In this document: in pieces, positions 1 to 10,790 of the stretch
Layout: the number at the start of each line of letters is the position of its first letter
How positions within the stretch are numbered: position 1 is the stretch's first letter
Assembly: GCF_963675165.1 (NCBI RefSeq)
Contig: NC_087377.1
Location: 8,077,122-8,141,121, forward strand
Direction of reading: 5' to 3'
Source of the DNA: Halichondria panicea
Taxonomy: Eukaryota > Porifera > Demospongiae > Suberitida > Halichondriidae
Length of the DNA: 64,000 nucleotides
Translations under genes and position numbers: made by a program
The notes under the pieces: model-generated
The model's input: the letters and a program-made list of their open reading frames with translations, nothing else
Databases searched by the model: none
Told to the model about the DNA's origin: nothing

Positions 1-1344
1 GTCAGGTCAGGCTACCTCTTCACATGTATGAAGTCAGGTCAGGAGTGGCAATTTAAACATTTCATAGGTCAATGAATTCCATTCAAACAGTACACGTACG
101 TATGTGGAAGTCATACTATTCGCAACAGAGTACCAAATATTGTAAGCACATGTACATAGTAGGTATATAGGATGTCTGTACGACATTAACACCTAATTCC
201 TGTCTACCTCTTCACTGTTGACCACTTCTCTGAACTCCCTCCTCACTCTAGTCACGTGCAGCTGAGCCATAAAACCACACTCTCTCAGGCCTCTGGGTCC
301 AACACAGAACTTTCCTGGCTTGTCCTTCGTTTCTAGTTGAGTTTTAACTTTGGTAGCTCTCGCTCTGTGTGCTGTTCTGTGTGGCTTCAGAGCAATGTGC
401 ACTTTGAACCTTGAATGCAGTCACATGTAGGGAAATCCCCACAACACGTAAGCAACCCGTTCTCATTTAATATTTAGGACTCGACCAGTACCAGCTAGCT
501 AGCTAGCTAGAGACTATACTAGACTGTACTGCACAAGGTCATGTGTGTGAGTTGAGTCTTTGCCTGGTGCAATTTTTGGTACTGTGCTCTTACTATATTA
601 TGTTTGTGGTTCCTTTCTTTACCTTGTTCATCTACGTGTCCCATTTCCAAGTCTTCGCATGCGCTGCAGATGTTATGAGATCAGGGGAGGTTATACATAT
701 ACCATAGATAGAACAGGAGAGGGATTGGAAACGGCCGGGCCTCCCTGTGTAAACAGTTGAAACATTCCGCGTTATGATTTAGTGATCACAGATATTTTCG
801 TGGTTGATTGTTCTGTGGTTATAGCTCCCCTATCTCCACTAGCGATCACTCAGGAGCTGAGAGATACTCTAGAGAAGTACCGTAAATGATGTAATTACAG
901 CGCCTGAAAAAATTAATTCCATTTCTGAGTGGTCTATCTTTTAGAACCCCAAAAATTGCGTTCAGCCCAGCTGGTGCCTAAATATGATGGCGCTTATGTT
1001 CTACAGCTAGTATACCCATTTTAGAGAAAATGGGCTAGGTATAGCTCAGTTTCACTTGCTAGCTAGCTATACCGTTGAGTGCTGACCTGTGAACAACATT
1101 TATGACAGCAAAGGACATTGCTTAACTTCATTATAAATAGTGCTACACTCTAAATAATAATGCGACACAAGAACTTCAACAAAAATGGTTGATCTCCAAA
1201 AGATCTAAGCGCCTTGACCAGTACTGTATGGCTGCATTAACACTTTAATCGTCATGCCATTTTTACCCTTCTCATTGATCGACGTACCAGATCACATTTG
1301 AAATAATTATTTTTGTGACATGTGCAGCTTTTAGTGAATATCCA
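1..1344. other. Upstream region without a supported gene
   Basis: No coding exon is supported here. A short AGCT-type simple repeat lies near 492-510. A copy of the end motif GAGAGGGATTGGAAACG sits near 717-735, as in the elements at 7.9-10.6 kb. Bases about 900-1110 match about 42930-43095 in the same orientation, so this is a dispersed repeat. The promoter of the gene starting at 1345 should lie here, but no clear core promoter is visible. Confidence 0.5.
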
Positions 1345-4300
1345 ATGATCATGGCGACCATCGACATACCATTCAAGACCCCTCTGGAGATAAAGGAGAC
1401 AATTGCTCGCCTGGAGGAAAAGTTTGCTGATCGCTACACTGAACAAGATCCGTGGTATCGTCACACCGTCCAAGAGAGACATCGGTTAGTTGTTAGGGCA
1501 ACTCTATCTGTATTATGTACTTGTGCACATGCATGTTTGCTATGTAGTATATACGTGTGAACATGCACTATCCAGTCAACGAATATTTTACTTGTTGCAT
1601 ATTACGGATCGATGGCGTTTGATAGGCAATTACGGAACATTTTACCTGCCTCTCTATGGACACAAAGAACAGCTACATGTAGTGCTTCCACCACTAAAAT
1701 CCTATTTCCTACACAAGCAAGGTGTACTAACACATGGGCTTCCCTAATGCTCAAAATGCTGCCTAATAGTCTAGTCTTGATGTCTCATCAATGTTGTTAC
1801 CTATAGTTAGTGTTTTGATTCTCACCCAATAGTTGTTGGATTACCTGTCATGCATTAGAAGCTTGTATTCTAAATCACCGTATGCTTCTCTTCTTCTTTT
1901 TACCAAGCATACATTACATGAAAAGTTTCATCAGCTTCTGCTGATAATATATGTAGCAGGGCTACATCCAAGATTTTGGGTCACGGGAACAAATATAGGG
2001 CGAATGAAAAATGTAGGGGGGCAAAGCCACCCGCAGCGGCGTATGCTTCAGTGCACGCCGTCTGGGGGCATGCTCCTCTGGAAAAAATTTGAGGGCATTC
2101 TGGTGCAATTTCTGCTGACAAGTCATCAGAATTATAGCAGAACTTTACAAATGCCAATTACTGAATCTAGGGAGCGAAACTAGGCCTATTACCCCCCCCC
2201 CCTCAATGCAGCCCTGAATAGTGTTATTTTGTGTGATGTTGATCAGTTTAAAGGGTACAACTGTACATGTGGATCTCCATGATTAATTACTCCTCACATG
2301 TACAGATTAGCAACAATGCATTGCTTTCTGTGTGTAGATGGAGGAATGTCCCTGTAATGCACCCATGGCCACCAAAGACAGTCAGAAACAGGCAAAGGTA
2401 AATTTGGCCAAGCTGAATGCCCTTAACAATACCTAGGGGCATTTGCTAATTAGCTCATAATTTATGACCTCTGTATACAAAATGTAATAGACTCGCAAGC
2501 TGTCACTGTTGCACGGGCGAACTACTCTCCGTGTAGAGACTTGTGTTGCACAATAAGCATCAGACTATAAAAATTATGGTTGTGGTTTTCGTGACGTCAG
2601 TCTACTGCACGTGATACTTAGTGCTACGTCACTATCAATGATCTTGCGGTAAACGCATGCGGTCTAGCCACTTGAGTTGCCACAAGTATCATAAACGTTG
2701 CACAAGTCTCTACACGGAGTTTGACCAGTCTACTGTTTGCCGTGCAACAGTGACGGCTTGCGAGTCTATGTTTAAGTCACTCGTAGATAATACGTTAATT
2801 GTTTCCCTACAATGCAGGGATGGTGGTCGTCGCCATTGCTACCACGAGAACCGGGGCGGAGATTATCGGGATCGCCGTGGTCACCATGACAGAGAGAGGA
2901 GACGGTCACGTTCCCCACGTCCCTCAAACTATCATAATCGCACACCCCCTCCACCTTACCACCAACAATCACCTCCACCACCCTCACACCATCACACAAT
3001 GCCCCCACACCCACACAATCAGTACCACCTGTCCCCGTCTCGTGAACACCCTCCCACGCAACCATTTCTAAGTTCCTCTTTGGAGCCGCACCCGTACCAG
3101 GGAAATGTTCATCAAAGCATACCTGACAAGGGAATTCCACCTCCACCAGGTGATTAATTTTTTAGTGACTAATCACTAAAAGAGTGCTGCTAGATTTGTC
3201 CAATCTCATTGCACCATCTGATTCATCATCGGAGAGTATTACGGGCCCATGCTAGGCTGTTTCGAAATACTCTTAATTGTGCTGTGGACACGCTTGCATA
3301 ACTATGTTATAGTGGCCATTACCGCATTTCCATTATTATGCGTTTCTTACTGTACCTGCAATTACGTGATGTGTACTGTGCTTCACTATAGAGGTGCCGA
3401 TGTTGGAGGCCCCGCCCACTCCCACCGAGTGTGCCTCCACTGAGGAGTCCAATCCTTTCACCAAGACAGAGTCTGAAACAGACAAGAAAGGATTTGATAT
3501 TGAAGGTGATTAGATCATGGGAAAACCTGATTTCCTGTCTAGCAAAATTGTATTTCCTTATTCACGTAGACCGGCACTGTGGGGTTTTTTATGTGCTCTA
3601 TATATAGTGTTGTGGCAGCTTGTCTGCTATTAGGTTACGAACTATCTCACAGTAGTGGTAATAATTTATGTCACAATACACTATACATGTACATGGCTGT
3701 AACATTAACAGTGCTTGGATCATTTGGAGATGATGAGCCTAAAGCTCCGCCCACTAAGAGTGATGTGACGGACATCCTCAACATGGCTCACGGAGGTCAC
3801 ACCAAGAACAGTCTCAAACCGGTACATACACATCTCCATAGGTAAAACACACACATGTACATGTATATATTTATGTCTGTTGGGAGAAGGGCATGCACAA
3901 ACCACTTTCTTTGTGTTGTTAGGTAGTTACCGTATAGCGAGTTATTTTTGTATTGGGGAAATTTTCATATTATAGAGCATAATTATATCATACGAAATTA
4001 AAACTACGAAGTAATTATTTGGTTACTATAGCTGGACAGCGAATCACATAATAATTACATGTGTAGACAATTGGATACATTCAGGCTAGAAGGCTAGAGA
4101 TGATCGAAATGATCGAAACTTAATTCTTTGCCACTAGGAGAATGTTGATCATTGATGAGCATACATGATTTAGATCAACCGAGCCACTTTATTTGAGTGT
4201 ATAAGGCAACGAGCGTAAGGTTTGTTTGCTTTAATCGAGTGACATATAATACAAATAATTATACAACCATATACTGTACATGCAAACAGCACACGAATAG

Positions 4301-5185
4301 CAAACAAATTAACAAAGGTCGATAATCACTTCACTCGCCTAATTAGTACACTCATTGATACCTCCAACCCGGCAATTATATAATTATTGCTGTTTTTATT
4401 AATTAGTACACTCATTGATACCCGGCCATATATATTTCATGGCTGGCTGTTTTTACTCTCTCCAGAAGACAACCTCCCTCACTGGCAAGCACAGACGTGG
4501 AGAGAAGCACATGAAACAGTCAAAAAAACAATTTGAAACCAACCAACCGTCTAGCTCAAGCAATCTACAAATCACACACGGACACTCTGTGAACGTCTCT
4601 CCTACTGCGTTGCTCGTTAACCCGACAGCAAGCGAACAGAAACACTCGATTATTGCATATTCTTCAGAAAACTCGGACAGTGATATAGATATTATGACCC
4701 ATGATGTCAACATTATAAGACCGTCAACTGTCAAGTACAACACAACAAAGCTTGGGACAGGATATACTTCAAATGAACCTGGTGGTGTAAATATTGGCTC
4801 TTCGGTTGTGGCATCGAGTAATCGAAAATCAGCTTTCTCGGTCCTAAACGAAAGTTTGAGTATGACTGGATCTATTAACACTACTCCTGGAATTGTACCA
4901 TCTATAGCTACAAACGTGAACGTCATTCAAAACGAACCTGATGATAGTTTCGTTGTGCGGATACAAAGATGCTTCACATCAGAGGGTAATTCCTCTAATG
5001 AACTTGCCGTAACCACAACAGCCCCAGGCAATACACTCTCATCACAAGCTGAGCAGGTGGATGGTGGTCATGATAAGAAAAAGAAAAAGAAAAGAAAAAA
5101 GAAAAGGATGAGAGATGAAGATTTGGTGTCTACCGTATTCGATGATGGAGCTCAAGTTAGGATAAAATTGAAGCTCCATAAATGA
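1345..5185 (+). CDS. RAMAC-like, Arg/Ser- and Lys-rich protein (six exons)
   Basis: Spliced model: exons 1345-1484, 2338-2397, 2818-3149, 3392-3505, 3712-3821 and 4466-5185. Each intron has GT and AG ends, and the phases (2, 2, 1, 1, 0) agree at every junction, giving 491 residues. Residues about 18-36 contain KFADRYTEQDPWY, which resembles the core of RAMAC/FAM103A1, the small activating subunit of the mRNA cap guanine-N7 methyltransferase. RAMAC also follows its core with an Arg/Asn-rich RNA-binding stretch. Here exon 3 encodes an Arg-rich segment (GDYRDRRGHHDRERRR) and then runs of Pro and His. Exon 6 adds a Ser/Thr/Asn-rich region and a basic lysine block, DKKKKKKRKKKR, probably a nuclear signal. 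Vertebrate RAMAC is only about 118 residues, so the C-terminal 300 residues are an unexplained extension. Start chosen: first ATG in frame at 1345; 1351 is an alternative. The exon chain is well supported, the RAMAC name only moderately. Confidence 0.6.
1957..2216. mobile_element. MITE-like inverted-repeat element in intron 1
   Basis: It begins CAGGGCTACATCCAAGATTT and ends with the inverted form ...CAATGCAGCCCTG. A second copy of the left end, with nearly the same words, is at 61749-61870. It lies inside intron 1 of the RAMAC-like gene. A C-run precedes the right end, matching the GGGGGG seen in the other copy. Confidence 0.6.
2491..2765. mobile_element. MITE-like element with terminal inverted repeats, in intron 2
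   Basis: Left end ACTCGCAAGCTGTCACTGTT is repeated inverted at the right end as AACAGTGACGGCTTGCGAGT. The inner arms also pair (CTCCGTGTAGAGACTTGTG on both sides). It is about 275 bp long with no coding capacity, and lies just upstream of exon 3 of the RAMAC-like gene. Confidence 0.7.
3822..4465. other. Last intron of the RAMAC-like gene
   Basis: A non-coding, very AT-rich 644-bp intron. About 3930-4040 contains a decayed piece of the 'taccgtatagcg...' MITE family. The phrase AATTAGTACACTCATTGATA occurs twice (4341 and 4401), a short direct duplication. Confidence 0.45.
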
Positions 5186-5541
5186 GGTTAATTTTATGTA
5201 CTCCATGCTATATATAATTATGATCTGTATATAAATTATTGTATTATACACCTACAGTCATGTATATATAAATTGCTAGATGGTATATAATTATATCCGA
5301 TTTTTGTCTCAAGTGATTGCATGTGCATGTGACTGATGTATGTTTTTAGACACGAGAAAGAATAACCGTCAGTTATCAATCAATGATCACATAAAATTAT
5401 ACTCAATGATTGTTTATGAAAGCTAAAAATGAATGATTTGATAAACACAAATACATACAACACGTATACAGTACTGTAACAAGTGCGTAAAAATTATAAT
5501 TATATCTTGTATCTATGTGGATAATTTCTAACGAGCCTTTT

Positions 5542-8078
5542 TTAACTGTTCACAGAGTCCAAAGAAGCAGTTGTGTTAATTGGTGGGGGTGCTGCATCTG
5601 TTAGTGCGTGCATGCGTGTGCATGGGTGACATGTGACGTGTGTAGGGTGTTAACTAGCGTAGAGCATCATACGAACATTAAAACTACACAATAGGTTGTA
5701 TATACGTCACTACGCTGAACTGCATGAATATTAATATGAAATACTTATAGTTAGGCAGTTCATACGAACGTGCATTAATTTGCACCAACGAAAATTACCC
5801 GCTGGTATACTGGTACGTACTTACCATGATTATTACTGTATATGCATGCTTGATCAGAAGCCGCGGCTACTAAACGTTTCATTTTGTTATAATTATAGCA
5901 AAGGAGGCTACTATTTGAGAGCGGCCTCCAAACATAATATAATTATACGGTATGTACTTATTGGCATTAAGCTTTATATACTTACGGTCAACAAAATGTA
6001 AGATTAGCAAACTGCAGCTGCTATGAATTTTATTGTGCTAGCTAAATTAATATCCCGAGCATAATTATAAACTTTATTACGGTTATCGTCATTCCCTACT
6101 GCCGTTAATTGAGTCCTATAATTATAGATCTATATGCCCAAAAATACAATACTAAATACTCAAGATATTTCCCTGCAAGTTGCTACTGCTTTATAGAGTG
6201 GCACTATAACAATTAACACTTACTCGTCGCTTCGTTACTCCCATCTGTGCTCATTATGCCATTGCCGTGGTGACTGGATTTTTTGTTACCTACAGAAAAT
6301 GATTATCGTGAAAGGAAGCTTGTACGCAAGCGCCAAAACCACGTGTTTCAAAGCTGAAATGAAATATTTTTTTCATAACAATGATATAATTTTTATAGTT
6401 TCTATAATTCTAGTGCCTGTAAATCTAGTGCCCTTACCTTGTTTCATGCGAGTTCGTTGAGCTGTAGAAAGATTACCATGCACATGAATGAATATCTCAC
6501 AATTAAAAACTAGCTTTACCAGATTTCTTTTTAGCTCCATCAATAGTGTCATCACGACTGAGATCACCTGCATAATTATACCAGGAGCCCATAAATAAGA
6601 GAAAGAGAGATAACTAGGGGATCACGTTTCATAATTGCTGGTAAACATTTCTTTTATGGAAGCGACTAAGTACTTGCAAACTGCAGCCCTGTGTTATTGC
6701 GTACTGTTGTATAGCTGGTTATTTTTTAGGCACAAACTTTTCTGCATAATTATAATTATGGAACGTGATCCCTGTAGTTATGTGATTCTCATGCGAAAAT
6801 ATATCCCACAAACTTACTAAATTAATTTTTGATCACGCCCGGAAATTACCCGCTACTACATGCATGCACTTAATATAGTTTGTGAGAATGAGTTGTTCTC
6901 CAATGCTCCGTTTGTAGACCCACACATGCACATACTTACAGCAACCGTTTTTGGCTTCTAACTTTGTGTTTTTGGCTTCTAACATTGCCTTTCTTTTGTC
7001 CGTTTCATGATCAGTTCTGTTACGATGACCTGCATGAAATAGTTATTGATCAATAAAACAAAAAACCGACAAGGCCTTATTTCGGAGCTGAAGACAGAGA
7101 TGTGTTACCGTGAGACCTCTAATTAGGCGACCCTCCAAATAATTATGCGACATCCTCGAGCTTAGGCAATTTTTTGACCTCTAAAAGTAGTGACAGCTGC
7201 GTTAACGTAAACGGAGGTAAATGTACCACACCCTAGCCTCGATTCTCTAGCCAGTGCAGCCAGCTACATGTACCTCTAATTAGATGTGACGCTCTAAATA
7301 AGCGACACCAGGTCTTCAATATAATTTTTAACCTCCAAAAGAAGCGACATCTTCGTAATTTTTAACAGTGTCATCTTAATTAGAGGTCTTTAATACGGTA
7401 ATTACATATGCTGGAAAATTAATACCGTATACACAATGTAGCAGGTAATTTTCGGGGGACAAAATATTCATGGTTCAGCAATAATTATTGAGACATTTCG
7501 TGGGTAATATTTTCGTGATTGGAGCTTAGGTAAAGGTAGGCAAGGTCGCTTCATTCGTGGTCAGACCTTCAACCACAAAAACCATGAATATTTTGCCCCA
7601 CGAAAATTACCCTCTACACGGTCAATACATAGGTTCATATATAAAGAGATCCATCATATAATTATAACATGCTAATGTTTTTAGGCATCACACAGGACAG
7701 CCTATTATATTAGAGATAGACACAAAAACCAACCATCTGGAGCTATTCTGCGCTCCAACATCTGCATGTCCATTGCTCTTGGCAATCTGTAGTCTTGTTT
7801 AGTGTCTAAAGGAGTGTCTAAAGGTTCCTTGGCTTGCACCTCCATCTGAACTGCACTGGCTAAGTTAAGTAAGTACAAAGGAAAGGGATTGGAAACGCAT
7901 TACGTCATACGGTACAATCCTACTTACGGATTGTAGCCTCGATTACAGGCCCTCCATTGCGGCGTAAATCGAAGCCACATGGTATAATTGTGGTATCTCA
8001 AGCTGGAGCCCTAAGCATGTCTAAGCTCATACTGTGGACAGTGTAGTTAAAGGATAAGGGCTTCATGATGGCATCCAT
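5542..8078 (-). CDS. Unrecognised 151-aa protein, seven exons, all phase-1 introns
   Basis: Minus-strand exons in transcript order: 8078-8033, 7859-7734, 7029-6940, 6567-6520, 6461-6438, 6289-6224, 5597-5542. Every donor and acceptor is GT-AG, and all six introns interrupt the first codon position, so the frame joins cleanly into 151 residues ending SLDSVNS. One exon is only 24 bp. Exons 3-6 are symmetric (lengths divisible by 3) and could be skipped without frame loss. The protein is polar and charged (LPRAMDMQMLERRIAPDG, KRKAMLEAKNTKLEAKN, GAKKKSG) with no signal peptide, membrane segment or family motif I can name. Exon 3 has an internal duplication of LEAKN. The first exon is the least certain: its ATG at 8078 has no independent support and the donor is GTATGA. 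Two MITEs (7106-7400 and 7422-7622) sit in intron 2. It is transcribed towards the RAMAC-like gene, so the two converge. Confidence 0.6.
7106..7400. mobile_element. MITE with ends TACCGTRAGACCTC
   Basis: The left end reads TACCGTGAGACCTCTAATTA and the right end AATTAGAGGTCTTTAATACGGTA, an inverted pair. Internal words such as GCGACCCTCCAAAT and TGACCTCTAAAAGTAG recur in the copy spread over 16112-17719. No coding capacity. It lies in intron 2 of the minus-strand gene. Confidence 0.7.
7422..7622. mobile_element. MITE, 'GGTAATTTTCGTGGGG' palindromic family
   Basis: It opens ATACCGTATACAC...GCAGGTAATTTTCGGGGG and closes with the inverted form ...CCCCACGAAAATTACC...ACGGT. Related palindromic copies are at 13893-14105, 17284-17493, 19363-19720, 41831-41987 and 53684-53847. 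Non-coding. Confidence 0.7.
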
Positions 8079-8351
8079 ATCAGTAAAAAAAAGCTAGATC
8101 TATTTTAGTTACATAATTATAAACACGACAACAATGTATTTATTATCTTACTAAACTCCCTTTGTGAGTCTTGACACTAATCATAAGTGTAATACTGTAC
8201 TCTAATGGATGTCAATAAATTATATTATATAATGTTTAAAGTAAGTGGTTGCAAAACTACAGTGTATACACACAAGCAAAAATAAACATGTATATATGTA
8301 TACTTAATGATGAGGTGACAGGTGAGGTTACTAAGTGTCTTATGGTTGAAT

Positions 8352-8432
8352 TTATATCGTCGAGAGAGGGTAGGATCTGGTTGAGGTCGAGGATGGCTTG
8401 AATTTTTTCTTACGAGCTTTTTGCTTCACATC
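8352..8432 (-). CDS. Candidate terminal exon, Lys/Ser-rich
   Basis: Read on the minus strand, an acceptor TTTTTAG at 8433 opens a frame encoding 26 residues (DVKQKARKKKFKPSSTSTRS, then a short tail) and a stop. The basic composition and clean acceptor suggest a real last exon, but no upstream exon in matching phase was identified. It may be an alternative end of a transcript from the 9-10 kb region. Confidence 0.25.
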   Translation of the reverse strand, partial: DVKQKARKKKFKPSSTSTRSYPLSTI

Positions 8433-9748
8433 CTAAAAAGACAATTATATAAATTACAAAAAACATGTACGTAGTACGTAAAAGTTGTTGTAAATCAATA
8501 GTGCATGGGTGTCTTGATCACTCCAAAATCATTTGCACCTCATTTACTAGCATGAGTACTACAACATACAAATAATAATAAAAAAAAATCTGCCAAAGCA
8601 TTATGAAAAGGCGCCCACAAAATTGTCACTACAACGAGAATGATTTCGATCTCACTAATCCATGTAACATGCCTCTTATATCACATACCACCTTATAGCT
8701 CAATCATGCCAGAAAAAGATTCTTTCGTGCAATCAATCCTTGTTACCTCCTATTGAGTAATAAAGCGCCTGCAAACAACTCACCCTAACTTTCAAGGTAG
8801 AAAAACACTTTTTTGGGTACAATATACATCCAAACTTTATGGTACCACTACCATTGGAAAGCTTATGTTTTTATGTACCCAAATAGCTCACTTGATTGGC
8901 TTGAAGGCTGAAAGAATGATCTTGAGGTCCAAAAATATAGCTTTAAAAACAGCAAATGATCTTTTGACTAGCAATGAATAACATTAAAAATCGTAAGTAG
9001 GACCATAGGTGTAGAGAGAGGGATTGGAAACGGAAGTGGGCCTCGGAAAACATCCGCGCCTCGCTTTCTTGTCTTCTTTTCTTGCCTCAAAATGAGGAAA
9101 ACTCATTGCATAAGCGGTGAAAGAAGAGGGAAAGAGACACAATCAACACAACAGTGCATTGGTGGTACATGGTAATAGTAAGGAGAATGTACAGAGCTAG
9201 TGGTATTGGATACTTGTTTCACAGTAGATATAAAATCATCAGAGGATGCTTAGTTCCCTGAAATTGTGAATGTATTTGTGACTGTCAGAGGCTTCTCTTT
9301 TGCTGCCAACTTAATTAAATGAAAAAGAAAACCATCAAGAAGTCCACTAGTTTGAGGCAATAACCATGATCATTCATACGACAAGATACATAATACACCA
9401 TGTAACTTTCTTAATAATAATTTATTGTTTTCACTTTTGATGAATCAATTGTACTATAATTATATATATATACTAGGCTGGTGAGCGTACATTTCAATTT
9501 CCAATTCATTAAGTATAATTACATACACTTGGAGACAGCAAAAACACTCCACAGCACTGCCAGTTGCTTTCTAAGTGTAAAACGAGTGGGATCAAACCGA
9601 ACAACATTAACAAAAACTTACACGATAAAAATGATTATTATACAGCTATAATTATGATTAGTTTAGCACTCTAATCAGACAGTCTTAGATGGAGAGAAGC
9701 TGGTGAGGTATACAAGGGTGTATATATAGCCGGAACAGCCGATAACAT
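8433..9748. other. AT-rich stretch without a supported gene
   Basis: I see no coding exon. The stretch holds the left arm of the inner inverted-repeat element (8994-9067) and otherwise AT-rich unique-looking sequence. Confidence 0.4.
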
Positions 9749-9846
9749 TTACGAGGGCGGTGACGTGTAGGGGTGTAGAGAGGAGGGGTATTCTTCTGTC
9801 TTCTTTTCTTCAGCGTACTCAGTAAGTTTTGGCTTGCGAGGTATTG
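9749..9846 (-). CDS. Candidate terminal exon, Lys/Pro-rich
   Basis: On the minus strand an acceptor TTTATATAG precedes a frame (phase 2 entry, two bases) encoding IPRKPKLTEYAEEKKTEEY and a Ser/Pro-rich tail before a stop at 9749. Codon content looks protein-like. No upstream partner exon was found and the region lies within the inverted-repeat elements, so it may be a fossil. Confidence 0.25.
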
Positions 9847-10790
9847 CTATATAAAATATAGATGAAACAGCATTTGTAGTAGTTAAATATCTCGGGCCTA
9901 CAGGCCCTTCACCACAATCTACTACCGGGCCAATAACAATTATGAGGTAAAAATAGGTGACTACACATTCATGCACACAAAAGCTATACATCCACCTGAT
10001 CCAAAACTAATGCTCTTGGGGTGATCACCAATCATAAGGGAATGTATGCCTAAAATTAAAATTTCTGTAACGCTTAGCGTATTCCCAAAAAAGGGATCTT
10101 TAGTGGTGCTCTTTAATTCAACTTTTTTCTAGCACTAAATTCTACCAGCTGATGTATGACTAATTTTCTTTGGCTTGGGGTGATACCACATGATTTACCA
10201 ACAAGCATATTGAAGTATACGACCTAAACATTAATCATTTCAGAGAAAAAGGGATAAATGTGTACAATACAAGATTAAACTTACCTAAATTCAATGAAGA
10301 AGATAGTTGCAACAGTAAATAGAGCTTGAATAATGGTTATTCACTATCTATATAAAGCACAGTTGCACTGGATACTGGAAAACTTGACAGAATACTAGTG
10401 ACAACTCATAAAATCCTAGATGTGCAATAATCTCAGTTACCCGCGAAGTTCCTGGGGAATAGATTAGCCCTCATTAAGCGAGGCGCGGATGTTTATCGAG
10501 GTCATATGTGAAGTACATTGACATCTACTTCCGTTTCCAATCCCTCTCTCCTACATCTATGGTAGGACTGTGCCATCCAGACTCTGTTGAAAACAATGGT
10601 GCACGTGATGCGTTTCCAATCCCTTTCCTATGATTATACTTGGGCGAAGCCTATATCTAGCTCCGCCCAACTACATGCTCATCATCAGAGATCGCGATAC
10701 GCATCACGTGCGACTTGGATCCATCGCGCTCTAGCGTTTGCCTGTGCGGTCTCCAATAGCGATCTAGCGTGCAGAGAATTTCATTTATTC

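Larger units (their letters stand above)
7880..10628. mobile_element. Nested pair of inverted-repeat elements
   Basis: The outer ends match perfectly over 21 bp in inverted orientation: GGAAAGGGATTGGAAACGCA at 7880 and its complement ending at 10628. An inner pair, about 8994-9067 and 10479-10568, shares GAGAGAGGGATTGGAAACGG, TCCGCGCCTCGCT and flanking words, also inverted. No transposase ORF is visible inside, so both look non-autonomous. The right end overlaps the ORF just upstream of the PPP1R3-like gene, which therefore gained a repeat-derived 5' flank. Confidence 0.55.

Noticed and set aside
2772..3146. 124-codon minus-strand ORF
   Set aside because: It lies antisense to exon 3, whose Arg/Pro-rich content explains the absence of stops.
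4453..4926. 157-codon minus-strand ORF
   Set aside because: It lies antisense to exon 6 of the spliced RAMAC-like gene; no motif.
10587..10790. Extended N terminus of the PPP1R3-like protein
   Set aside because: The first part is the terminal repeat of a mobile element; the start at 10791 fits better, though not proven.
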